From Companilactobacillus mishanensis (lineage in GTDB: Bacteria; Bacillota; Bacilli; Lactobacillales; Lactobacillaceae), in the NCBI RefSeq assembly GCF_003946505.1, contig NZ_RHON01000010.1:1-61089 (forward strand): a stretch of DNA of 61,089 nt, given 5' to 3'. Within the stretch, counting starts at the first letter, position 1. Each line of letters starts with the position of its first letter. Position numbers and translations under genes: made by a program. Below the pieces are notes generated by a model. It was not told where the DNA came from and made no database searches. It worked only from the letters and a program-made list of their open reading frames with translations. Of this stretch, positions 9,393 through 18,557 are shown piece after piece.

Positions 9393-9914
9393 ATGTTCAT
9401 TAAACCAACGAAAAAAGCAAAACCAATATTCAACCACTTGCCAGAAGTCTCAATAAATTCAAATGAAGAAATAAATCCCTTATTCACTTGGCATGCGAGT
9501 TATGCAACGATGGATCGAAAAAAAATAGTATTTATAGTTAATGCATCTACCTACGCTCCAATAGTTCTTTATGATATCAATGCTCAAAAAAAGAAAAATA
9601 TCCAACAAGAAATCTATGACGGTATGTTTAGGCTTTTTGACGATTTGTTTTTACCAAAGGAAACCTTTGACAATTATATGAAAGCAGCTGGAGAAATTGT
9701 CCTGTTAGAAAATGGTCCCTATAACAGAAGAGTATCCGGAGCCACAGTAAACATGATCTCAATGGGTTCAAATTTTTCAAATTTAATTAATCCTAGCTTC
9801 ACCTATCAGGCTGTATTCTCACAAAAAGTTGGGGACATCCCGTTTCAATTTCATGATAAAAAGAACCCATTCCCACTAAAAAGATTTACTGAGGAAATGG
9901 AAGCTTTTAAATAG
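9393..9914 (+). CDS. Uncharacterised protein, 173 aa (possibly DUF6933-like)
   Basis: A soluble protein with no signal peptide. The start is the ATG at 9393, because a perfect GGAGGT lies five bases upstream; the open frame to 9261 runs back into structured element C1 and is not coding. Visible motifs are a conserved-looking start (MFIKPTKKAKPIF), WHAS near residue 32 and a VFIVNASTYAPIVLYD strand. I associate this pattern with the small DUF6933 family, from memory and unverified. Function unknown. It is transcribed alone and ends at a bidirectional terminator. Confidence 0.65.
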   Translation: MFIKPTKKAKPIFNHLPEVSINSNEEINPLFTWHASYATMDRKKIVFIVNASTYAPIVLYDINAQKKKNIQQEIYDGMFRLFDDLFLPKETFDNYMKAAGEIVLLENGPYNRRVSGATVNMISMGSNFSNLINPSFTYQAVFSQKVGDIPFQFHDKKNPFPLKRFTEEMEAFK

Positions 9915-9919
9915 AACTA

Positions 9920-9951
9920 AAAAAGCTACCCCATTAACAGGAGTAGCTTTA
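9920..9951. terminator. Bidirectional terminator
   Basis: AAAGCTAC-CCC pairs with GG-AGTAGCTTT around a short loop, with A- and T-rich flanks. It separates two convergent genes. Confidence 0.7.
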
Positions 9952-9954
9952 AAT

Positions 9955-10875
9955 TTATACAAATTCAGCAAAAGCCTCATCAATAGCATGATAATCACTA
10001 TTTCTCAAATCAATATCCAATGATTTAACATTTTGATCAACTTGTTCAGGCTTTCTAGCACCAGGAATAACAATCGAAATATCAGGGTTCTTCATATACC
10101 AAGCAAGAATAACTTCACCAACAGTAGAGTTAGTCTTGTTAGCAACCTTATGAACCACACCCAAAGCATCCATAATGTCAGAAAACTGATCTTTACTAAA
10201 TTGTTTGAATTTATTAGCATCCCCAAGATTATACTTACCAGTCAAAAGACCAGAAGCAAGTGGGAAATAAGGAACGAATGAAATTTTGTTAGCTCTTAAA
10301 TAAGGGAACAAAGATTTTTCAGCATCACGATGAACCAAACTGTAGTTGTCTTCAACAATATCAACAAGACCATCCTTGTTAGCTTCTTTGACCTGATCCA
10401 AAGAGAAGTTAGAAACACCAATAGCCTTGATCTTCCCTTCCTTTTTCAGCTCATTCAAAGCAGCAACAGCCTCATCCTTTTGAGTATTCTCGTCAGGAAA
10501 ATGAATATAGAAAACATCAATATAATCAGTCTTCAAACGTTTCAAAGAAGCCTCAACAGTAGCTTTCAGAAATTCAGGATTGTTGTCAGGAGCATTATCC
10601 TTATCAGGATTTTGAGCACCCTTAGTAGCAATCACAAGTTTACTGCGATCGTAATTTTGAATAACATCACCAATAATCTCTTCAGAACGACCCAAACCAT
10701 ACATATAAGCCGTATCCAAAGTAGTGATACCACTGTCGATAGCCTCTTTAACAACAGCATAACCATCTTCATCATTCAGATTCTTGAACAGATTATGGCC
10801 ACCAACCTTGTTAGTACCCAAACCAAGTTTAATACTAGAAACATCTGACTTACCCACATTAATTAAATCAGCCAT
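9955..10875 (-). CDS. Aldo/keto reductase
   Basis: A 306-residue cytosolic NADPH-dependent reductase of a different AKR branch from the one at 317-1180, closer to the YajO/IolS/Tas type. Catalytic residues are Asp54 and Tyr59 (TTLDTAYMYG), Lys85 (IATKGAQ) and His in YIHFPD. IGVSNF and the cofactor motif IPGARKPEQV near the C terminus are present. The start is the ATG at 10873-10875 behind GGAGGT; an ATG at 10888 is part of that ribosome site. It is downstream of the nitronate monooxygenase gene but separated from it by structured element C2. Confidence 0.9.
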   Translation of the reverse strand: MADLINVGKSDVSSIKLGLGTNKVGGHNLFKNLNDEDGYAVVKEAIDSGITTLDTAYMYGLGRSEEIIGDVIQNYDRSKLVIATKGAQNPDKDNAPDNNPEFLKATVEASLKRLKTDYIDVFYIHFPDENTQKDEAVAALNELKKEGKIKAIGVSNFSLDQVKEANKDGLVDIVEDNYSLVHRDAEKSLFPYLRANKISFVPYFPLASGLLTGKYNLGDANKFKQFSKDQFSDIMDALGVVHKVANKTNSTVGEVILAWYMKNPDISIVIPGARKPEQVDQNVKSLDIDLRNSDYHAIDEAFAEFV

Positions 10876-10920
10876 AAACAACACCTCCATTTAGTTATTA
10901 TGAAGATTGTAACGCAAAAA

Positions 10921-11137
10921 GCAGAGAGTGGAGTGGCACGATTAGCTTCCGGTCATAACAGTGAAAAAGGGACTTATTTGCAAAGCGGATAATCCCTTTT
11001 TTGCAGTTATGTGTAGGAAGCTGTGCCACGCAACTCGTTTCCACTATAAAACAGAAACAAGTTACCAAAACCAGTTGGTAGAAAAAGAACTGGAAAGTGG
11101 AGCAATCAGCGGAACGGTCCAGTTCTATCCATCGAAC
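10921..11137 (+). repeat. Structured element C2 (family C, 217 nt)
   Basis: Second copy of element C1, in the 338-bp gap between two minus-strand genes. The pairing arms are kept, and the G/C-rich tip of C1 (GGGG/CCCC) becomes AGGG/CCCT here, a compensatory change. The last 60 bases, with the AGAACTGGA/TCCAGTTCT hairpin, are nearly identical to C1. Because it lies between genes of opposite strand, it is not simply part of a host gene's mRNA in the same sense as C1. Confidence 0.65.
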
Positions 11138-11213
11138 CAAACTCCAAATAAAAAGGCACCCCAGAATAATCAATAAATTCCAAGATACCAAAAATATATT
11201 GTAATTAAATTTC

Positions 11214-12212
11214 CTATACAAATTCCTTATAAGACTTCTCAGCCTCTTCAATTCCAGCATTCAAACGATCAACAATAACTTGAACAGGTTCAATAGCATG
11301 AATATTAGAGATCCCAAGTCCAAATGAAGCAAAGCCTTGACTGAGGTCACCAACAAGCATTCCTAAACGCATACCATCATATCTATTTGAAGCGTCAAAA
11401 ATCTCTTCCCCACTCTTACCAGCTTTATCCATTTCAACTAGCTTATTAGGAAGTTCACCAGGAATAGAACGATAGTATGCAGGAACATCGCGATACATCA
11501 ACATATCTTCAGCGTTCAAACCAGGTAATTGTTGCTTAATGTTGTCAGCCATTCTTGATTCTTCACTAGCCAAGAATGCAGTACCAGCATAGACACCTTC
11601 AGCACCTAATGCAAATGCAGCTTCAGCTGTACGTTCGTCAGTAATACCACCAGCAGCCATAACAGGAGTGTGATCCACAGCATCGACAATCATAGGCACA
11701 ATAGAAAATGTTCCGATAACCTTTTCTGGAACAGTACCACCCTCGTCAAAACCAGTAGCGACGATAATATCAGCACCATTCTTCTCAGCTTCTTTAGTGT
11801 TTTCAATGTTTGGAGTGCCATAACGATAAATAATTTTGATATTATTATCTTTTAATTTCTTAAACAGTTCAGGAACAATTGGTCCCACATAAGTAACAGC
11901 CGGAATTTTTTCTTCAATCATCAATTTCAACATAGGTTCTGAGAAAGGATCATTGTCAGTTCCAGTTGGCCCAAAATTGAGACCAAAAGGTTTGTCAGTT
12001 AACTTTCTAGTTTCTTTGATCTGTTGACGCATTCTTTCGATAGTTTCATCAATTGATTTTGTGACAGTGGTTTGTCCGGCGTTAAAACCTAGCATCCCCA
12101 TACCACCAGCATTGCTAACAGCTGCAACCAATTTAGCATCCGTCAACCACAACAACGGGCCTTGAATGATTGGCTTTTCAATGTTCAAAATTTCAGTAAT
12201 TCTGTTCTTCAT
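11214..12212 (-). CDS. Nitronate monooxygenase (2-nitropropane dioxygenase family)
   Basis: A 332-residue FMN-dependent TIM-barrel enzyme that oxidises alkyl nitronates such as propionate 3-nitronate; the same fold includes FabK enoyl-ACP reductase. Family marks are PIIQGPLLW at the N terminus, NAGGMGMLG near residue 38, GADIIVATGFDEGG in the middle and MAAGGITDERTAEAAFALGA for phosphate binding. It is not placed in a fatty-acid operon, so nitronate detoxification is preferred over FabK. The ATG at 12212 has GAGGT upstream. It is divergent from a TetR gene, its probable regulator. Confidence 0.88.
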   Translation of the reverse strand: MKNRITEILNIEKPIIQGPLLWLTDAKLVAAVSNAGGMGMLGFNAGQTTVTKSIDETIERMRQQIKETRKLTDKPFGLNFGPTGTDNDPFSEPMLKLMIEEKIPAVTYVGPIVPELFKKLKDNNIKIIYRYGTPNIENTKEAEKNGADIIVATGFDEGGTVPEKVIGTFSIVPMIVDAVDHTPVMAAGGITDERTAEAAFALGAEGVYAGTAFLASEESRMADNIKQQLPGLNAEDMLMYRDVPAYYRSIPGELPNKLVEMDKAGKSGEEIFDASNRYDGMRLGMLVGDLSQGFASFGLGISNIHAIEPVQVIVDRLNAGIEEAEKSYKEFV

Positions 12213-12303
12213 AATTATCTACCTCTTCTACAATTGCATTTCTTGTTCTGTTATTCACAATATATTATTAAAAGAAATATTTTAAGTTACAATAGAAGTA
12301 ATA

Positions 12304-12316
12304 TGTCTCACAGACA
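12304..12316. promoter_or_regulatory. Candidate TetR operator
   Basis: TGTCT-CAC-AGACA is a perfect 5-3-5 inverted repeat between the divergent nitronate monooxygenase and TetR genes, about 50 bases before the TetR start. Operator function is inferred from position and symmetry. Confidence 0.4.
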
Positions 12317-12366
12317 AACAAATATAAACCAATGTCACACATTTTATTTAGAAAGGATATTTTCAG

Positions 12367-12930
12367 ATGAGCGCCACAAATTTAATCGATGAATCCCTCT
12401 CATATTCACTACAAGAATTGCTTGAAGAAAAAAGTTTAAAAGACATATCCGTTCAAGATATAACCTCTAAATCAAAAGTATCCAGAGCCACATTTTATCG
12501 CCATTTCAAAGATAAATTTGATCTAGTAAATTGGATCTACGATACAATGTCAGATAAAATTTCAAAAAGATATTATAGCAACAATAATTTCCGACAATTA
12601 TCCAATGACTCAATAAAAATGATGTACCAAAAAAAGAATTTTTTCAAAAAAATATTCGAATACGAAGGACAAAATTCATTCACCAATTACTATCGTAAAA
12701 CCGCCATGGAATACACAATCAATCAATATACAACAAAGTTAGGCATCAAAACCCTAGACACAGAATTGACCTACCTAGCAGAATTCAACGTAGCCGGACT
12801 GACCCAAGCCACCAAAAAATGGGTAATAAATGGATACAAAGAATCCCCAGAAGAAATGGCTGAGATCCTAATGGATAATCTTTCAGAAAAAGAAAAGAAA
12901 ATATTCAGCCAAACAGAAACCAAAAAATGA
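12367..12930 (+). CDS. TetR/AcrR family transcriptional regulator
   Basis: A 187-residue regulator. The HTH (ISVQDITSKSKVSRATFYRHF) is at about residues 25-45. The C-terminal part has the LTYLAEFNVAGLTQATKKWV pattern of the DhaS-like TetR subgroup, usually with a C-terminal TetR_C_8-type domain. The start is the ATG at 12367 with GAAAGGA upstream. It is divergent from nitronate monooxygenase, so local repression of that gene is the simplest reading. It ends at a strong terminator. Confidence 0.85.
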   Translation: MSATNLIDESLSYSLQELLEEKSLKDISVQDITSKSKVSRATFYRHFKDKFDLVNWIYDTMSDKISKRYYSNNNFRQLSNDSIKMMYQKKNFFKKIFEYEGQNSFTNYYRKTAMEYTINQYTTKLGIKTLDTELTYLAEFNVAGLTQATKKWVINGYKESPEEMAEILMDNLSEKEKKIFSQTETKK

Positions 12931-12960
12931 GCCAATCTCAACACGAGATCAGCTCATTTT
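12924..12960 (+). terminator. Intrinsic terminator
   Basis: Two stacked stems, AAAATGAGC/GCTCATTTT and ATCTC/GAGAT, are followed by TTTTTT directly after the TetR stop. Confidence 0.8.
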
Positions 12961-13023
12961 TTTTACAGTTTTTTAAAAAACAATATTTATTACCTGCACA
13001 TAGATATGGAAGGAAAAAAATCA

Positions 13024-13065
13024 GTTCACACCCCTGATTAACCCGACCGAAGGACGAAAGTGAAC
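13024..13065 (-). terminator. Terminator of the acnA-citZ-icd operon
   Basis: On the minus strand GGTTCAC and GTGAAC enclose about 30 bases with a small inner hairpin, followed by ATTTTTTT. It starts eight bases past the icd stop codon. Confidence 0.6.
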
Positions 13066-13072
13066 CTCCAAC

Positions 13073-14335
13073 TTAAATACTACCAGCCAAATAAGAACCA
13101 AATTCCTTAGTACCCAACTCCACGGAGCCAGGAATAGCATGTGCAAAATCCTCTGTAACATGTCCACTAGAAATTGCATCTTCAACGACCGACTGAATAG
13201 AATCTGCCACCTCATGCCAGCCAATATAATCAAACATCATAGCACCTGACAAAATCAAAGAAGTAGGATTCAACTTGTTTTGACCAGCAAATTGAGGAGC
13301 CGTTCCGTGAGTAGCTTCGAAAATAGCCTGACCAGTTTGATAATTGATATTACCACCGGGTGCAATTCCGATACCGCCAACTTGAGCAGCTAACGCATCA
13401 GAAATATAATCACCATTCAAATTCATCGTAGCAACAACATCAAAATTTTCCGGATGTAACAAAGCTTGTTGGAAGAAATTGTCAGTAATACAATCGTTAA
13501 TGATAACTTTCCCATCAGCTTTTGCCTTACTCAAACTAGCTTCAGCAACATCCTTACCTTGATCAGCAGCGATTTTATCATAATCATTCATTGAGAAAAC
13601 TTTGTTACCAAAAGTAGTTGCCTCTGAGTAGCCCCACTTTTTGAAGCCACCCTCAGTTTTCTTCATGATATTACCTTTATGGACTAAAGTGACGGTCTTC
13701 AAATCATGATCCAACGCATATTGAATCGCAGCATGAACTAATCGTTTCGAACCTTCAGATGAAACTGGCTTGATAGCAAATGACGAAGTGTGTGGAAACC
13801 TGACTTTGTCAGCTTGATCATAGTTTTCCAATAATTTCATCAAGTCTTCGGCGCCAGCAGAGCCAGCTTCAAAGTCGATCCCAGCATATATATCTTCAGT
13901 GTTTTCACGGAAAACAGCAATATCGACATTTTCTGGTTTCGTCACAGGCGAAGGAGTTCCCGCATAGTATTTCACTGGACGGAAACAAGCATACAAGTCC
14001 AGCTTTTGTCGCAAAGTAACGTTGATGGAACGATGTCCTTCACCAATTGGAGTAGTCAAAGGTCCCTTGATTCCGACCAAATTATCGACTAATCCATCTA
14101 CGGTCTCGTTTGGCAACCATTTACCAGTTTCCTTATACGCAACTTCACCAGCTAAAAGTGGTAACCAGTTTACCTTTTTGGCCCCACCATAAGCTTTTTC
14201 AACTGCGTCATCAAAAACTTCTTTGGCGGCTGCCCAAATTTCTGGACCAATTCCATCCCCAGCAATAAAAGGAATAGTTGGTTCGTCAGGTGTCACCAAT
14301 TTACCATTTTTCATTTCAATTTTCCCTGAACTCAC
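13073..14335 (-). CDS. icd: Isocitrate dehydrogenase, NADP-dependent
   Basis: A 420-residue cytosolic enzyme that decarboxylates isocitrate to 2-oxoglutarate. Family marks are PFIAGDGIGPEIW at the N terminus, the substrate loop with RSINVTLRQKLDLYACFRPV (phosphorylatable-type Ser plus Arg residues), FRENTEDIYAG, and HGTAPQFAGQNKLNP for NADP binding. Length matches the bacterial NADP-IDH class. The start is GTG at 14335 with AAGGAGG upstream; its first base is shared with the citrate synthase stop (TAGTG), so the two genes are translationally coupled. With the upstream citrate synthase and aconitase it makes the oxidative half of the TCA cycle to 2-oxoglutarate, most likely to feed glutamate synthesis. 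Confidence 0.95.
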   Translation of the reverse strand: MSSGKIEMKNGKLVTPDEPTIPFIAGDGIGPEIWAAAKEVFDDAVEKAYGGAKKVNWLPLLAGEVAYKETGKWLPNETVDGLVDNLVGIKGPLTTPIGEGHRSINVTLRQKLDLYACFRPVKYYAGTPSPVTKPENVDIAVFRENTEDIYAGIDFEAGSAGAEDLMKLLENYDQADKVRFPHTSSFAIKPVSSEGSKRLVHAAIQYALDHDLKTVTLVHKGNIMKKTEGGFKKWGYSEATTFGNKVFSMNDYDKIAADQGKDVAEASLSKAKADGKVIINDCITDNFFQQALLHPENFDVVATMNLNGDYISDALAAQVGGIGIAPGGNINYQTGQAIFEATHGTAPQFAGQNKLNPTSLILSGAMMFDYIGWHEVADSIQSVVEDAISSGHVTEDFAHAIPGSVELGTKEFGSYLAGSI

Positions 14336-15444
14336 TATCTTGCCTCCTTAACGGCTGTGTCTTCAAGATAACTACGATTCGTTGGTCCAACATATTCAGA
14401 GTTCGGACGAATCAAAGTTTTTTCACGACGTTGTTCCATGACATGTGCCAGCCAACCTGATGTACGGCAAGCGGCAGACACTAATGTAAATGTTTCCTTT
14501 TCCAGCCCTAAGCAGTGATATATCAACGCTGTATAGTAATCGACATTTGGATGTAAGTGGTCTTTCTCAAGCATGTAATCGGCCAATTGTTGTTGAATAT
14601 TGTAATAGTCCATATTGTCAGTTTCTTCAGCCAATTTTTCGGCAATATCTTTCAAAATATACGCTCTGGGATCACCATGCTTATAAATTCTGTGACCGAA
14701 CCCCATAATCTTACGACCACGTCCAATTTCATTTTTGATAAAGTCGATTGGGTCTTCATCTTGGGACATGATTTCATTCAACATTTCAAAAACTCTTTCA
14801 TTGGCGCCACCATGAAGTGGTCCCTTCAAAGCACAAACTGCGGCAGTCAAACATGAATAATAATCTGACATAGTTGAAGCAACAACTCTGGCAGTGAAAG
14901 TTGAAGCGTTGAATTCATGATCAGCATGCAAAATCATCACTGTATTGAACATTTGGGACAATTCAGCATTTGGCTTCTTGCCGGTCATCATATATAAGAA
15001 ATTATCAGCAACGCCCAACTCTGGATCAACATCAAGGAACGGTTCATCATCACGAATCCTAATAATTGCAGCAATTGCTGTTAACATTTTTGCCAAAATC
15101 TTTGGTGGCTCATCGTGATCAACATCATTTGTGGTACCAAGCAATGAAGTTGTTGTACGCAAAATACTCATTGGATGTTGTGGTTCTTTGGCAATATATA
15201 GCAACAGACGAATTGTTTCGGCTGGCAAAACCATCTTACTAACTAAATCTCTACGAAATTCTCGAAGTTCATCCTCACTTGGAAGACGAGTATACCAAAG
15301 CAAGAAAACGACTTCTTCGAATGAAGCGTGTGCTTTAGCAATTTCTTCGACAGAATAACCCGCATACGTTAGTTTTTCATTTTTTGTAGAACTAATTTTA
15401 GTTTCGTCAACGACGATACCTGCTAATCCTTTTGCATGATCCAT
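14335..15444 (-). CDS. citZ: Citrate synthase
   Basis: A 369-residue enzyme that condenses acetyl-CoA and oxaloacetate. Family signature residues are in LKGPLHGGANERVFEML and the catalytic His in GFGHRIYKHGDPRA; an ILHADHEFNAST block holds the third conserved region. Length fits the short Gram-positive CitZ/CitA class. Two starts are possible, GTG at 15450 and ATG at 15444; the ATG is chosen because TAAGGAGGT then has the usual seven-base spacing. It is the middle gene of acnA-citZ-icd: 22 bp after aconitase and overlapping icd by one base. Confidence 0.95.
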   Translation of the reverse strand: MDHAKGLAGIVVDETKISSTKNEKLTYAGYSVEEIAKAHASFEEVVFLLWYTRLPSEDELREFRRDLVSKMVLPAETIRLLLYIAKEPQHPMSILRTTTSLLGTTNDVDHDEPPKILAKMLTAIAAIIRIRDDEPFLDVDPELGVADNFLYMMTGKKPNAELSQMFNTVMILHADHEFNASTFTARVVASTMSDYYSCLTAAVCALKGPLHGGANERVFEMLNEIMSQDEDPIDFIKNEIGRGRKIMGFGHRIYKHGDPRAYILKDIAEKLAEETDNMDYYNIQQQLADYMLEKDHLHPNVDYYTALIYHCLGLEKETFTLVSAACRTSGWLAHVMEQRREKTLIRPNSEYVGPTNRSYLEDTAVKEAR

Positions 15445-15466
15445 TTTCACTACCTCCTTATTAAAA

Positions 15467-18067
15467 TTAATTTAGTTTATTACCAATAACCATTGGCAAA
15501 ATACCATGTTCTTTGTAGTATTCAGAATCAATTGGAGCATCAAATCTAACTTTTACATCAAAATCAATTGAGTGATCATCATCTTCAGCATGAACGTGTG
15601 CTACTTTATCGTCACGAGTGATTGAGAATTTTTCATCCCCTACTAATCCCAACGATTCAGCAGTATCACCGTTCAAGTATTGAAGTGGCAAAACGCCCAT
15701 CATGACTAAATTAGAACGGTGGATCCTTTCGAAACTTTCAGCAATAACAGCTTTGACACCAAGGAGTTCGACCCCTTTGGCCGCCCAGTCACGAGATGAA
15801 CCCATTCCGTAATCTTTTCCAGCTAAAATAACTGAGTCGATACCATGTTTCTTATAGTCCATCGCTGCTTCATAAATAGTTGTGTCTTTTCCAGTCAGCC
15901 AGGATTTAGTGAAACCACCACGTTTATCAGGTGTAAGTTCATTCTGTAAACGAACATTGGCAAGTGTCCCACGCATCATAACTTCGTGATTTCCACGACG
16001 GGAACCATAAGAGTTGAAGTCAGTCGTTTGAACTCCGTGCTCCAATAAATATTTACCGGCGGGCGTAGTTTTACCAATGAATCCAGCTGGTGAAATATGA
16101 TCGGTAGTAATCGAATCACCAAGTTTTGCCAAAACACGCATGTCTTGTAAATCAGCATCACCATTATTTTCAAATAGTGGTGGATCATCAATATAAGTCG
16201 ACCTCTTATCCCATTGATATGTGGTTGAAGTTGGAGCAGTCAGTTCATTCCAAGTTTTATTTTGTTGGAAAATATTACTGTAATTAGTGCTGAATAATTC
16301 CGGCTTCAAGTAGTCGTGAATAACCTTGCTTACTTCGTTAGCATCAGGCCATAATTCTTTGAAGTAAACCGGATTGCCATCTTTATCATGACCAAGTGGA
16401 TCCTTAGTGATATCAATATCCACGGTACCTGCTAACGCATAGGCGACAACAAGTGGTGGCGAAGTTAGGAAAGTATCTTTAGTTAGTGGATTTACACGAC
16501 CTTCAAAGTTACGATTACCACTTTCGATAGCAGCAATTGGATAAGCTTCATTATCAAGACGACTCTGCAGATTTTCCTTCAACTTACCAGAGTTACCAAT
16601 ACAAGTTGTGCATCCATAACCAACAATGTTGAAGCCAAGAGCGTCCAAATATTGTTGGAGATCAGCAATTTTTAAGTATTCAGTGACCACACGTGAACCA
16701 GGGGCAAATGAAGTTTTGACATATTTTGGAATCTTCAAGCCCTTTTCGACAGCGCGTTTTGCCAGTAATCCCGCTTCGATCAGCACCTCTGGATTAGAAG
16801 TATTAGTACAACTAGTGATAGCAGCAATTCCCAAGTCACCAGGTCTCAATGAAAAATCTGTATCCTCCACGTTGACGGGATAGTCGGGTAATTCATCATA
16901 TTGTCTAAGATGTTTTGGCATGTCCTTCAAATAAATCAAATCTTGTGGACGCTTTGGACCAGCCAAACTACTTTGAACTGTTGATAAGTCTAGCGATTCA
17001 TTTTCAGAATAATGTCTCTGATCATCTTCTGCAGAATTGTAGAAGAAACTGTTGGCTTTAGCGTATGCCTTGATAAACTCAATTTGTTCAGCACTGCGAT
17101 CTGTTAATTTCAAATAAGCTAACGTTTGATCATCAATTGGGAAGAACCCGCAAGTAGCGCCATATTCAGGAGCCATATTTGCGACAGTGGCACGGTTAGC
17201 AAGAGGTAAATCTTTCAACCCTGGTCCATAGAATTCAACGAACTTTCCAACTACATTGTGTTTACGTAACAAATTAGTCAGCGTCAACGCAAAGTCAGTT
17301 GCAGTAGCTGTTTCAGGCAATTTACCGGTCAACTTAACGCCAACAACTTTTGGCATTGGAAAATATGATTCTTCGCCCAACATGCTGGCCTCAGCTTCGA
17401 TACCACCAACACCCCAACCAAGAACGCCAAGTCCATTGATCATAGTTGTATGCGAATCGGTACCAACTAACGTGTCCGGAAAGGCGACATTTTTATCATC
17501 ATGGCGAATAACTTCTGACAAATATTCCAAATTGACTTGGTGGATAATACCCGTATCTGGTGGAATAATTGTTAAATTGTCAAAGCTGTTTTGAGCCCAT
17601 TTTAGAAATGTATAACGCTCATGATTGCGTTTGAATTCTTGCTTAACATTGAAGTCAAAAGCTTCGTCGTTAGCTGCCATATCAACTTGAACTGAATGAT
17701 CGATGACTAAATGAACTGGTACATCCGGATTGATTTTTTCTGGATCACCACCACGTTTTTTAACCTCATCTCGCATTGCTGCCAAATCTACTAATGCTGG
17801 GACTCCGGTGAAATCTTGTAAAATCACTCTTTCTGGTTTGTAAGCAACATCTTCATCATGTTTCTTATCCCAATCGATAAATGAATCTAAGAATTCTCTC
17901 ATCTTTGGTTTGGTAACGCTGTGCCTCAAAGTAAGTTCTAATAAGACTCGGATTGAATACGGCATTGCGGATAACTGCTGCTGGTGTTCGGCCAAAAAGC
18001 CTGCAATATCGTAATAGGTATATACTTTGTTATTTGCTTGGAACTGTTTTTGATAAGTATTTTCCAT
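15467..18067 (-). CDS. acnA: Aconitate hydratase
   Basis: An 866-residue cytosolic 4Fe-4S enzyme that isomerises citrate to isocitrate. The iron-sulfur ligands are in TSCTNTSNP and GYGCTTCIGNSG, and GVGGIEAEASMLG precedes them; the swivel domain carries GSSRDWAAKG with the active-site Ser/Arg. Length fits AcnA, slightly shorter than the roughly 900 residues common in Bacilli. The ATG at 18067 has GAGGTG upstream. It is the first gene of acnA-citZ-icd. A terminator-like hairpin lies 110 bases upstream in the probable leader. Many lactobacilli lack these genes, which makes the operon taxonomically informative. Confidence 0.95.
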   Translation of the reverse strand: MENTYQKQFQANNKVYTYYDIAGFLAEHQQQLSAMPYSIRVLLELTLRHSVTKPKMREFLDSFIDWDKKHDEDVAYKPERVILQDFTGVPALVDLAAMRDEVKKRGGDPEKINPDVPVHLVIDHSVQVDMAANDEAFDFNVKQEFKRNHERYTFLKWAQNSFDNLTIIPPDTGIIHQVNLEYLSEVIRHDDKNVAFPDTLVGTDSHTTMINGLGVLGWGVGGIEAEASMLGEESYFPMPKVVGVKLTGKLPETATATDFALTLTNLLRKHNVVGKFVEFYGPGLKDLPLANRATVANMAPEYGATCGFFPIDDQTLAYLKLTDRSAEQIEFIKAYAKANSFFYNSAEDDQRHYSENESLDLSTVQSSLAGPKRPQDLIYLKDMPKHLRQYDELPDYPVNVEDTDFSLRPGDLGIAAITSCTNTSNPEVLIEAGLLAKRAVEKGLKIPKYVKTSFAPGSRVVTEYLKIADLQQYLDALGFNIVGYGCTTCIGNSGKLKENLQSRLDNEAYPIAAIESGNRNFEGRVNPLTKDTFLTSPPLVVAYALAGTVDIDITKDPLGHDKDGNPVYFKELWPDANEVSKVIHDYLKPELFSTNYSNIFQQNKTWNELTAPTSTTYQWDKRSTYIDDPPLFENNGDADLQDMRVLAKLGDSITTDHISPAGFIGKTTPAGKYLLEHGVQTTDFNSYGSRRGNHEVMMRGTLANVRLQNELTPDKRGGFTKSWLTGKDTTIYEAAMDYKKHGIDSVILAGKDYGMGSSRDWAAKGVELLGVKAVIAESFERIHRSNLVMMGVLPLQYLNGDTAESLGLVGDEKFSITRDDKVAHVHAEDDDHSIDFDVKVRFDAPIDSEYYKEHGILPMVIGNKLN

Positions 18068-18176
18068 TTCGCACCTCGTTCTTAAAATTAAATAATTTCT
18101 AATAAGTCTAACACCATTTTAATAATTATCCTAGTTTCTTCCAATTTTTATGTTCATTTTTTAGTAAAATATGCCA

Positions 18177-18216
18177 AAAAAGTGATAAAACTTTATTCCA
18201 AGTTTTATCACTTTTT
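18177..18216. terminator. Terminator-like hairpin upstream of acnA
   Basis: A perfect 17-bp stem (18177-18193 with 18200-18216) has A-runs on one side and T-runs on the other, so it can work in both directions. On the minus strand it sits about 110 bases before the acnA start. It may end a plus-strand antisense transcript, insulate acnA, or act as an attenuator. Confidence 0.6.
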
Positions 18217-18353
18217 GTTGGATCTATAAACTATTTGCCATTATATTGGATTAATTATTTTAATACTTTATCGTGTGATAAATTAAATAATTTTTATTAA
18301 AAAATAATTTCTCATTTTCTTAATTCAAATTTTATAATTATTCCATCTCATGA

Positions 18354-18491
18354 TATACTTATTTAGTAGCAAAGAGAGAGGTTTTGTTACTTCGGTTTCT
18401 TTTTTGAACCGTTTGCCACAAAACAATTTGCGAAGTTATAAACCTTCATGAACTGACATTACCCAATAATGTTGGTTCTTTTTTTATTTAA
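18354..18491 (+). ncRNA. Candidate small RNA with intrinsic terminator
   Basis: In the 942-bp gap between acnA and the HAD gene. A TATACT box (18354-18359) is followed by about 120 bases without a credible ORF. Contents: a purine-rich start (AAAGAGAGAGG), a hairpin with GTTTTGT/ACAAAAC outer and CGGTT/AACCG inner stems, a T-rich loop, and a terminator at 18451-18485 (an 11-bp stem with two G-U pairs, then TTTTTTT). The -35 region is poor. No known RNA family is recognised, and the next gene starts 500 bases further on, so a leader function is less likely. Confidence 0.45.
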
Positions 18492-18557
18492 ATAGAATTA
18501 GTTCTGGTTCAAAACCTCTAACCCCTGCTCTCCTCTGGTTTATTCCTCTTACTTTTC

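Noticed and set aside
11214..12212. FabK enoyl-ACP reductase for this gene
   Set aside because: Same fold, but no fatty-acid genes are nearby and it is paired with a TetR gene; nitronate monooxygenase fits better.
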